Source of the DNA: Nodosilinea sp. P-1105
GTDB taxonomy: Bacteria; Cyanobacteriota; Cyanobacteriia; Phormidesmidales; Phormidesmidaceae
Assembly: GCF_012911975.1 (NCBI RefSeq)
Contig: NZ_SMDQ01000029.1
Span: 1 to 64,000 of the forward strand
Length of the DNA stretch: 64,000 nucleotides
Direction: 5' to 3'
The position numbers and the translations under genes are program-made. Below, in pieces: positions 54,933 through 62,028 of the stretch (its first letter is position 1; the number at the start of each line of letters is the position of its first letter). The notes beneath the pieces were generated by a model. It had not been told where the DNA came from, did not search any database, and was given only the letters and a program-made list of their open reading frames with translations.

Positions 54933-55059
54933 TCATAATCGTGATGGCTGTGATGAAAGAGCTAAAGATGCGATCGCCCCAAAGGCTCCCCCCAGAACCA
55001 CCGCCAGGGCCAGGCCAACTAGATTGTCCTGATTTACAAAATCTTTGAAATCACTCCAG
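54933..55059 (-). pseudogene. Possible mscL N-terminal remnant
   Basis: On the minus strand a frame without Met reads FWSDFKDFVNQDNLVGLALA then VVLGGAFGAIASLALSSQ before a stop. The pattern FKDFxxxxNxVxLAVAVVxGGAFGxI is the first helix and membrane segment of the mechanosensitive channel MscL. Only about 35 residues survive. The stretch between here and the DUF1254 gene start (54601-54932) contains nothing I recognise. Confidence 0.5.
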
Positions 55060-55523
55060 AAACTACCCAGAAACTACCCAGAAACTACTAATATTTTTGA
55101 TCACTCTGTGATGGCTTGTCATAACCAGTCTATTTAATGTCTAAAGAAACATTCTTATTGCGATGGCGTCAGTTTACAGAAGACGACAGAGTCAGGTTTT
55201 AAAGTTAACTAAAACATATAGTTCCTTTCGAGTGGAGGGGCTAAAGTCAAGGCATAGGGATAGTTTCAAGTCTTTTTCTCAAGTGTCCCTGAGCTTAACT
55301 TTTCCCTAAGTTTCACAATCATTCTATCTGCGTCTAATCTTTTTATTAATTTCAAATCAAACTAGCAACTATAGTGTTAGACTCCAGTTTGACTGAGATT
55401 TAGGTTTGGCTAATTATTTTCACTTTGATTTTTTGACTTATAAGAGATATTCTGGCATCATTAAATTCGTAATTTTATCAATTAGTTGATGATGCTTTTA
55501 TACGACTTAAATAGGAATCGATA
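55060..55523. other. AT-rich gap with an 11-bp tandem repeat, no gene
   Basis: CCAGAAACTAC is repeated three times (about 55056-55088). The following 430 bases are strikingly AT-rich for this window (many TTTTATTAATTT-like stretches near 55340) and hold no open frame of interest. The promoter of the next DUF1254 gene is probably within the last 100 bases. Confidence 0.55.
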
Positions 55524-55577
55524 ATGGTGCGCCTGATCGCGCAATCAACACGTCATCCAGTTTTTCGGAGGCCCGTG

Positions 55578-56942
55578 ATGAATTCGCAAATCTTAGATCA
55601 ATCCATTGCAGCTAAACCCGTTGACGAACTCTACGCTATTGCCAGAGATGCCTACCTGTACGCTTACCCCATCGTGATGATGGATGTGACCAGGCGTCAG
55701 GCTACCAACGTGGCCAATGCGTCCTCGGTCAATATGCGTGCCCCGGTGAACCAGTTTGCCCATGTCCGCGCCTATCCGGCAGCTCATGAAAAAGACGTGG
55801 TGCGGTTCAACTTTGATACCCTCTACTCCTTTGCCTGGCTCGACCTGTCCGAAGGGCCGATCGTCTTGTCTGCCCCCGATACCCAGGGGCGATACTATCT
55901 GCTGCCTATGCTGGATATGTGGACCGAGGTGTTTGCGGTGGTGGGTAGTCGCACCACGGGTACCCAGGTGGGCACCTACGCTATCACGCCGCCCGGTTGG
56001 CAGGGCACGCTGCCAAAGGGCGTTATCCAAATTGTTGCCCCTACCCCAATTGTTTGGATTATCGGCCGTACCCAAACCAATGGCCCCGCCGACTATGCCA
56101 GCGTCCACCAGATCCAGGATGGCTATCAACTAACTCCCCTCTCCCAGTGGGGTAAAGGGTATATGCCCCCCCAAACTGTCCAGACTGATCCCACCGTTGA
56201 TAACCAAACCCCTCCGCAAACTCAGGTGAACCAGTTAGATGGCGTTGCCGTGCTCACCCGGCTAGCGGATCTCATGCGGAAGCACCCGCCCCACGCCAAC
56301 GACTACCCGATGCTGTTTCGGCTGAGGGCGCTGGGCATTACACCGGGGCAGCCCTTCGATGCCAGCAAGCTAGACGCTGGGGCGATCGCCACCATCAATC
56401 AGGCGGCCAAAGATGCTCTGGATTCAATGCCTGCGGCCATGCGCAAAGCTGGAGCCTTCATCAACGGTTGGAACATTGGCACCGAGAACATGGGCACCTA
56501 CGGCACCTCCTACCTGCGTCGGGCCTTCGTGGCCCTGGCGGGCCTGGGCTGCAACCTGCCGGAGGATGCGGTCTACCCCACCGCCTATGTGGATGGCGAA
56601 GGCCAACCGCTGCACGGCGAGAATAAGTATGTGCTGCACTTTGAGCCCAGTCAAACTCCCCCCGCCAATGCCTTCTGGTCGCTCACCATGTATGACCACG
56701 ATGGCTTCCAGGTGCCCAATCCCCTGGACCGATTCGCGCTCAGCAGCCACAGCGATCTGACCTTTAACGCCGATGGCTCCCTGGACATCTATGTGCAGGC
56801 GGAGTCACCCGGCCCCGAGCGCGAATCGAACTGGCTGCCTGCTCCCAAAGGCCCCTTTGAGCCCAGCCTGCGACTCTATTCGCCCCGCCCAGAGGTGTTG
56901 GATCTGACCTGGGCACCGCCGCCTTTTAAGCGGGTGGGGTAG
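55578..56942 (+). CDS. DUF1254/DUF1214 family protein
   Basis: I start at the ATG at 55578 (454 residues), preceded by GGAGG at a good distance; the frame opens earlier at 55524. No signal peptide is evident. The DUF1254 part has ARDAYLYAYPIVMMDVTRRQ and VVRFNFDTLYSFAWLDLS; the DUF1214 part has MGTYGTSYLRRAFVALAGLG near 316 and PPANAFWSLTMYDHDGF near 375, ending RESNWLPAPKGPFEPSLRLY. It is a close paralogue of the next gene by motif order. Function of the family is uncertain. Confidence 0.88.
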   Translation: MNSQILDQSIAAKPVDELYAIARDAYLYAYPIVMMDVTRRQATNVANASSVNMRAPVNQFAHVRAYPAAHEKDVVRFNFDTLYSFAWLDLSEGPIVLSAPDTQGRYYLLPMLDMWTEVFAVVGSRTTGTQVGTYAITPPGWQGTLPKGVIQIVAPTPIVWIIGRTQTNGPADYASVHQIQDGYQLTPLSQWGKGYMPPQTVQTDPTVDNQTPPQTQVNQLDGVAVLTRLADLMRKHPPHANDYPMLFRLRALGITPGQPFDASKLDAGAIATINQAAKDALDSMPAAMRKAGAFINGWNIGTENMGTYGTSYLRRAFVALAGLGCNLPEDAVYPTAYVDGEGQPLHGENKYVLHFEPSQTPPANAFWSLTMYDHDGFQVPNPLDRFALSSHSDLTFNADGSLDIYVQAESPGPERESNWLPAPKGPFEPSLRLYSPRPEVLDLTWAPPPFKRVG

Positions 56943-56949
56943 CGATCGC

Positions 56950-57100
56950 GTCAGGGTTCACGGTTTACGGTTCACGGTTTACGGTTTACGACCAACCTTG
57001 CACCGACCACCCGACACCTTGCACCTTGCACCTTGCACCTTGCACCTTGCACCTTGCACCTTGCACCGACCACCCGACACCGACCACCCGACACCGACCA
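56950..57100. repeat. Heptamer arrays between paralogous DUF1254 genes
   Basis: A GGTTTAC/GGTTCAC run (56960-56992) is followed by about seven CCTTGCA units (57018-57066), then a 13-14 base unit GACACCGACCACCC repeated to 57100. All lie in 175 bases between two coding sequences. Confidence 0.9.
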
Positions 57101-57116
57101 CCGAACGGAGATAACC

Positions 57117-58439
57117 ATGCCCCTTTCTACCGAAGAACTGCGCGAAACAGCCCGTGACATCTATATCTACGCCTACCCACTGTTGATCAGTCAGGTGACG
57201 CGGAATGTGGCCTGCAACGTGGCCGAACCGATCGGGCTCCGGGCGCCCATCAACCAGATCGCCCACAACCGTGAGTTTCCCGATGCCACCTATACCGATG
57301 TGGTGCGCCCAAACGCCGACACCCTCTACAGTGCCCTTTCTTTTGATGTTTCAAAAGAACCGCTGGTGATCACCATTCCAGATTCTGGCGGACGCTACTA
57401 TCTGACGCCCTGGCTAGACTGGTGGACCGATGTGTTTGCAGCCCCTGGCAGCCGGACCACAGGTAACGGTGCGATCACCTATGCCATTGTTGGCCCCAAA
57501 TGGCAGGGCAGCTTGCCGGAGGGGATCAAGGCGTATCGCAGCCCGACCGCCAATGGAGCGCTGATCGGGCGCACCCAGACCAACGGAAAGGCTGACTACG
57601 AGGCGGTGCGGGCGTTTCAGGACGGCATTAAGGTGATGCCCCTGAGCGCCTACGGCCAGCCCTATACTCCCCCTAAGCACACAGTGGACCCCAACCAGGA
57701 CATGTCTGCTCCGCCTGACCAGGTGGAGCAGATGGATGCAGAAACCTTTTTCACCCTGTTCACCGAACTGATGCAGGATAACCCGCCCCACGCGAATGAC
57801 TATCCCATCCTCGATCGCATGCAGCGCCTGGGTATTGAACCGGGTAAGCCTTTCACGTTTGCGGATGCCTCCCCCGAGGTGCAGGACGCCCTGCGGGCGG
57901 CACCTGCTACCGCAATCAAGCTGATTAAACAGGTGTGGGCGAATTCTGGCGAATTTGCCAATGGCTGGCGGACAAACATGACGGCGATTGGCACCTACGG
58001 AACAGACTATCTGCACCGGGCCGGGGTGGCCTATGCCGGCTATGGCGCCAACGTGATTGAGGATGCCATTTACCCGACGGTGTTTACCGACGCCGAGGGT
58101 GAACCGCTGAGCAGCGATCGCCGCTATGTGCTGCACTTTGAGGCTGACCAAATCCCTCCCGTGCGAGCCTTCTGGTCGCTGACCATGTATGACGAGCGCC
58201 AGTTGTTTGCCCCCAACCCCATCGACCGCTACGCCCTTGGCGATCGCGACCTACTGACCTACAACCCCAACGGGTCCCTCGACCTCTACATCCAGCGCCA
58301 GTCCCCCGGCCCAGAGCGGGAGGCCAACTGGCTCCCCGCTCCCGAGCAGGGCAATTTCACCATGAACCTGCGCCTGTACTGGCCCAAGGCCGAGGCCCTG
58401 AACGGTGCCTGGGTGCCGCCGAGCGTGAAGCGGGTGTAG
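57117..58439 (+). CDS. DUF1254/DUF1214 family protein
   Basis: The ATG at 57117 follows GGAG at 7 bases; upstream codons are repeat sequence. The 440 residues show ARDIYIYAYPLLISQVTRNV near 12, VVRPNADTLYSALSFDVSKE near 61, GTYGTDYLHRAGVAYAGYGA near 303 and PVRAFWSLTMYDERQLFAPN near 353, ending REANWLPAPEQGNFTMNLRL. This is the full DUF1254 plus DUF1214 arrangement without a signal peptide. It forms a same-strand pair with the preceding paralogue, separated by heptamer arrays. Confidence 0.88.
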   Translation: MPLSTEELRETARDIYIYAYPLLISQVTRNVACNVAEPIGLRAPINQIAHNREFPDATYTDVVRPNADTLYSALSFDVSKEPLVITIPDSGGRYYLTPWLDWWTDVFAAPGSRTTGNGAITYAIVGPKWQGSLPEGIKAYRSPTANGALIGRTQTNGKADYEAVRAFQDGIKVMPLSAYGQPYTPPKHTVDPNQDMSAPPDQVEQMDAETFFTLFTELMQDNPPHANDYPILDRMQRLGIEPGKPFTFADASPEVQDALRAAPATAIKLIKQVWANSGEFANGWRTNMTAIGTYGTDYLHRAGVAYAGYGANVIEDAIYPTVFTDAEGEPLSSDRRYVLHFEADQIPPVRAFWSLTMYDERQLFAPNPIDRYALGDRDLLTYNPNGSLDLYIQRQSPGPEREANWLPAPEQGNFTMNLRLYWPKAEALNGAWVPPSVKRV

Positions 58440-58454
58440 AGAATGTCTGCTTTG

Positions 58455-58631
58455 TTAGAAGGTTGGGTACACGGTTCAAGGTGCACGGTTCAAGGTGCAC
58501 GGTTCAAGGTTCAAGGTGCAAGGTGAACCGCTAACCGCAAGCAACCCACCCCTGCCCCTCCCAGGAGGGGATGCCCAAACCGCCAACCGTAAACCGTAAA
58601 CCGCAAGTAACCCACCCCTGCCCCTCCCAGG
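58455..58631. repeat. Heptamer arrays and a tandem ACCCACCCC element before the MITE
   Basis: GGTTCAA/GGTGCAC/GGTGCAA units fill 58471-58525. The ACCCACCCCTGCCCCTCCCA element with its GGAGGGGATGCCCAAACC continuation appears at 58546-58580, then AACCGTAA-type heptamers, then the element again at 58609-58631, where the MITE-like element interrupts it. Confidence 0.85.
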
Positions 58632-58797
58632 CTACTAAGTACACACATCTTGGCCCTCTCCCCAAACCCCTCTCCCAGAAGGGCGAGGGGCTTTGAAAGC
58701 TCTACTCCCCTTCCTCCCGTTTTGGGAGGAAGGGGCTGGGGGATGGAGGGAAAGCCCTGCCCACAAGGGTCTCACAGGACTTATGTGTACTTAGTAG
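58632..58797. mobile_element. MITE-like element, 166 bp, with terminal inverted repeats and a 10-bp target duplication
   Basis: The termini CTACTAAGTACACA and TGTGTACTTAGTAG are perfect 14-base inverted repeats. CCCTCCCAGG occurs immediately before (58622-58631) and immediately after (58798-58807), a 10-base target duplication within a copy of the ACCCACCCC element. The interior has a hairpin CCCCTTCCTCCC/GGGAGGAAGGGG and no coding capacity. Its right 74 bases recur at position 1. The mobilising transposase is not in the window. Confidence 0.85.
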
Positions 58798-58905
58798 CCC
58801 TCCCAGGAGGGGATGCCCAAACCCCAAACCCCAAACCGCCAACCGTAAACCGTGAACCGTGAACCGCAAACCGTAAACCGCAACCCGCAACCGTTCCCCT
58901 TGACC
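58798..58905. repeat. Resumed element copy and AACCGTR heptamers
   Basis: After the 10-base duplication the interrupted element continues as AGGGGATGCCCAAACC. From about 58830 to 58895 come units ACCGTAA, ACCGTGA, ACCGCAA. Confidence 0.85.
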
Positions 58906-58909
58906 CGCC

Positions 58910-59480
58910 ATGAACCCAGATCGGATTTCGGCCCGCCAGCCTGGACAGTCCAGGGGCCTTTGCCGCCCACCGCCAAACGCTGACGCTGGCGCTTAACCTG
59001 GTACTCTTCTCGGGCATTGCTTTTCTGTGGTTTATGGGGGTGGTGCGCGATCGCTTTGGGGAGCAAGAAGACAAATTGTTTGCCACTGTCTTTTTTGGCA
59101 GTGGGCTGCTATTTCTGGCCATGATGTTTGCCAGTGCGGCGGTCACCGGCAGTCTGCTGCTATCGGCCAGCGAAACCGGTCTGCCTGTCTCCGACTACTA
59201 CGACCTGGGCCGACTGCTGGCCCAGCAGCTGCTGGTAAACTACGCCATTCGCATGGGCGGCGTGTTTATGATTTCTACCTGTAGCTTGTTTTTGCGGACC
59301 GGGGTGCTGCCCCGCTGGGTGTCGTTTTGGGGCTATGGTTTGGCGCTGGTGATGCTGTTTCGGGTCGGCCATATCAATCGCCTGGGCTGGGTGGCGCTGT
59401 TTTTGCCCCTGTGGATCTTGCTGGTGAGCCTGTACGTGTTGATTGAGAACTACCTGCACCAAGCCAAAGCCAATCGCTAA
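58910..59480 (+). pseudogene. Small membrane protein gene, frame disrupted near the start
   Basis: An ATG at 58910 opens MNPDRISARQPGQS, but this frame ends quickly. The conserved-looking protein continues in another frame as SPGAFAAHRQTLTLALNLVL and FSGIAFLWFMGVVRDRFG. The first in-frame ATG is at 59034, inside the first membrane segment, so one indel near 58945-58960 is likely. The rest is intact, with four membrane helices (GLLFLAMMFASAAVTGSLLL and ISTCSLFLRTGVLPRWVSFW among others). A shorter product from 59034 (148 residues) is possible. Family not recognised. Confidence 0.6.
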
Positions 59481-59486
59481 GGGAAA

Positions 59487-59892
59487 ATGCCCTCTCCTCG
59501 TCCCCCAGAACCACCCCCCCCACAACCTCAACAACGAGTTGGCGAAGGAACGCAACCGCGCCGCCGCCGAGCGCACCCTGATGGCCTGGATTCGCACATC
59601 CCTGTCGTTGATTACCTTCGGCTTTGGCATCGATCGCATTGTGGAGGCCATTCGCAGTAGCCGCCTTTCAGATAGCGGTCGCGTCGATATCAGCGTTCGG
59701 CTGCTGTCCATTGGCTTTATTGTGATCGGCAATCTGTCGCTGATGGTTGCGATCGCCCAGCACCAGCAAGTGCTCCGGCGCATTCGCCGCCATGACTTTC
59801 TCTATACTCCGATGCTGCCCATCGCCACCCTGACCGCTCTGGGCCTGTTAATTGTCGGCACCCTGGCGCTGATTATTCTGCTGGTGCGATGA
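59487..59892 (+). CDS. DUF202 (YidH-like) membrane protein, frame broken at a C8 tract
   Basis: The DUF202 hallmark ELAKERNRAAAERTLMAWIR then TSLSLITFGFGIDRI is followed by two further membrane helices (LLSIGFIVIGNLSLMVAI and MLPIATLTALGLLIVGTLAL). The natural ATG at 59487 is out of frame with this by one base. Eight consecutive C (59514-59521) lie between them, and seven would join the frames, giving about 134 residues. Otherwise a TTG at 59538 could start it. Slippage, sequencing error or true mutation are all possible. It follows the preceding membrane gene by 6 bases. Confidence 0.75.
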
Positions 59893-60097
59893 GCAAAGCC
59901 TCTTGGCAAGGCTCAAGCAACCCATTGTTTTTGCCTGCCCGCTCAAGAGCAACGCTGTTCGTCCTGCACTACCTTGGCAGGGATAAACTGGGGTGAGCAC
60001 AATGCCCAAACTCGACAATAACTTTTAGCAGCATCCCCATTGAAGGGGTGGTAGGGTTGATCACAGAACCCCGATGCACAGGTGACAGAGGTAGTCC

Positions 60098-60164
60098 AGA
60101 TCCCAGGGTTCTATCTGGGGGGCGATTCAAGGACTGGGTCTTCAACCACAGAACTCTGGGATCT
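60098..60164. repeat. Palindromic repeat, copy 3
   Basis: AGATCCCAGGGTTCT (60098-60112) and AGAACTCTGGGATCT (60150-60164) are inverted arms with one mismatch; the 37-base loop is different from copies 1 and 2. It lies between two plus-strand genes in a 380-base gap that otherwise shows no gene. Confidence 0.8.
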
Positions 60165-60273
60165 CGTGATTAAAGTCGCTTAGCAGTTCTTAGGTGCCCT
60201 CTAGCTTTCCATAAAGTTTTCCTTATGATCTCCTTAGAATTTCCCGCCATACTGGGAGCTGCTGTTCTAAAAG

Positions 60274-61638
60274 ATGGTCGTGGGGCAGAGTAAGCGCCAG
60301 CGCCAGCGAGGGCATAGTCTCAGCGAGGCAGGCCTACACAAGTTGCAGGCTAAGCTTACCCAGGTTGAGTCTCAGCAGGGGTATCGGTTCACGCCGCAGA
60401 TTTTGGCCCACCGGACTCAGCTAATTGACGCCCAGGGGTTGCACGCCACCACCGTCAAGAAGATTTTGGAGCAGCGGGCTGGGGTTGACCGGCGCTCCAT
60501 TGAGATCATGTTCCAGTCTTTGGGATTAGAGCCAGACTACGGCGACTACCAGTTGGCCGCTGGCGGCGGACTGTCCGCTGCCAGGGAAATTCCAGCAGAA
60601 CCCCAGCGGAGCACTCCGCCTGAATTTCCCGGTGGCCCGGTGCCGCTGGCGTCGCCCTATTATGTATTGCGCCAGGAGCAACAGGAGCGGGCCAGGGCCG
60701 AAATCTGCCAGCCCGGCGGGCTGGTGCGGGTCAAGGCACCGCGCAAGATGGGCAAAAGCTCATTTGCGCTGCGCCTTTTGCAGCAGGCGGAAAGCCTGGG
60801 GTATAGCGTTCTCCAGGTGGATCTGAAGCGGGCAGATGAGGCCGTACTGTCGGATATCGATCGGTTTTTGCGCTGGCTCTGTATGGTTTTGAGTCAGCCG
60901 TTGGGCCTGGCTCCCCACCTGGATGACTACTGGGATGCCGACATCGGCAGTAAGGTGAGCTGCACCATCTATCTTCAACAGGGGCTGCTGAGATCGCTGG
61001 ATGCTCCAGTGATGGTGGCCTTCAAGGACATCGATCGCATCTTTGAGTACCCAGCCATTTTCTATGAATTTCTGCCCCTGCTGCGGTCTTGGCACGAGGA
61101 GGCCAAGAGCCATACTGAGTTTCAAAAAATTCGGTTCCTGCTCACCTACTCCACCGAAATCTATGTGCCGCTCAACTTAAACCAGTCGCCGTTTAACGTG
61201 GGGTTGCCCGTCCATTTGCCCAAGCTAACGGTTGCAGAGGTGCGATCGCTGGTGCAGACCTATGGCCTGTCCGACCCGGTGGCAGACCCCTTGACCGAGC
61301 TGGTCAGCGGGCATCCCTTTCTCACCCAGCTGGCGCTGTATCACCTCTGGGCCGGGCAGTTATGCCTGGCAGATCTACCCCAACGGGCCATTACCCCGTC
61401 TGGTATCTACGCCAACCACCTCAATCGGTGTCTGGCCAGTCTGCAAGGGAAAGCCGACCTGACGGAGGCGCTGCAGCAGGTGATCAAAACCGAAACCGGC
61501 CTTCGCCTGGCGTTCCCCGTCGCCACCAAGTTGGAGAGCCTGGGGCTGATTGAGTTTGACCAAAACTGCCTGGCTAAGCCCTCCTGTCAGCTCTACCAGC
61601 GGTTTTTCTCGACCCATTTTGCCCTGGCAGACGCCTAG
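60274..61638 (+). CDS. AAA-like domain ATPase with N-terminal HTH-like module
   Basis: The 454 residues have a basic N-terminal module (MVVGQSKRQRQRGHSLSEAG to about residue 95, with RRSIEIMFQSLGLEPDYGDY) typical of cyanobacterial effector-associated domains. An AAA-like ATPase follows from about 120: YYVLRQEQQERARAEICQPG, P-loop RVKAPRKMGKSSFALRLL near 150, VMVAFKDIDRIFEYPAIFYE (Walker B position, with KDID in place of the usual DEID) near 247, and LTELVSGHPFLTQLALYHLW near 342. The family is large in filamentous cyanobacteria and belongs to STAND-like signalling NTPases; targets unknown. A related gene follows. Confidence 0.8.
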   Translation: MVVGQSKRQRQRGHSLSEAGLHKLQAKLTQVESQQGYRFTPQILAHRTQLIDAQGLHATTVKKILEQRAGVDRRSIEIMFQSLGLEPDYGDYQLAAGGGLSAAREIPAEPQRSTPPEFPGGPVPLASPYYVLRQEQQERARAEICQPGGLVRVKAPRKMGKSSFALRLLQQAESLGYSVLQVDLKRADEAVLSDIDRFLRWLCMVLSQPLGLAPHLDDYWDADIGSKVSCTIYLQQGLLRSLDAPVMVAFKDIDRIFEYPAIFYEFLPLLRSWHEEAKSHTEFQKIRFLLTYSTEIYVPLNLNQSPFNVGLPVHLPKLTVAEVRSLVQTYGLSDPVADPLTELVSGHPFLTQLALYHLWAGQLCLADLPQRAITPSGIYANHLNRCLASLQGKADLTEALQQVIKTETGLRLAFPVATKLESLGLIEFDQNCLAKPSCQLYQRFFSTHFALADA

Positions 61639-62028
61639 AAAAAGGCAGAAGGATGTAGGGCTATGCCCGTGCGAAGCAGGCAGAAGGCAGCTTCCCACTA
61701 ACCCCGCTGGGGTGAGCACAAAGTGGAAGAAACAAAACTGTTTCCAGTTTGGCGACAATCAGGGTGTTTTGGCGTCGATTAGGTTTTGTTTCTTAGGAGA
61801 AAATTCAAAATTCAAAATTCAAAACTTCCCACCCATCCCCCCTACCCTGCGGGAAGCCGCTCCGCGTCTACCACCCATCCCCCCATCCCCCCATCCCCCC
61901 ATCCCCCCATCCCCCCATCCACCCATCCCCCCATCCACCCTCCACCCCTCCACCCCTCCACCCCTCCACCCTCCCACCCATCCACCCTCCCATCGCAGAA
62001 CAAGCAACCCTCTATACCAAGTAGCTCT
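61639..62028. repeat. Repeat-filled gap upstream of the WD40 gene
   Basis: From the 5' side there is a GGCAGAAGGATGTAGGGCTA-like repeat (61645-61690), an A-rich AAAATTC run (61800-61825), the dispersed 28-bp repeat in minus orientation (61843-61870), and then CCCCCAT/CCACCCCT heptamers (61874-61994). The gene starts 35 bases later. No coding sequence is seen. Confidence 0.85.
61843..61870 (-). repeat. Dispersed 28-bp repeat, copy B
   Basis: Read on the minus strand, TAGACGCGGAGCGGCTTCCC then GCAGGGTA, matching copy A at 3545-3572 with three differences. Confidence 0.75.

Noticed and set aside
57000..57100. Tandem array that might be a CRISPR
   Set aside because: The units are 7-14 bases with no unique spacers, so this is a short tandem repeat. 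No cas gene is in the window.
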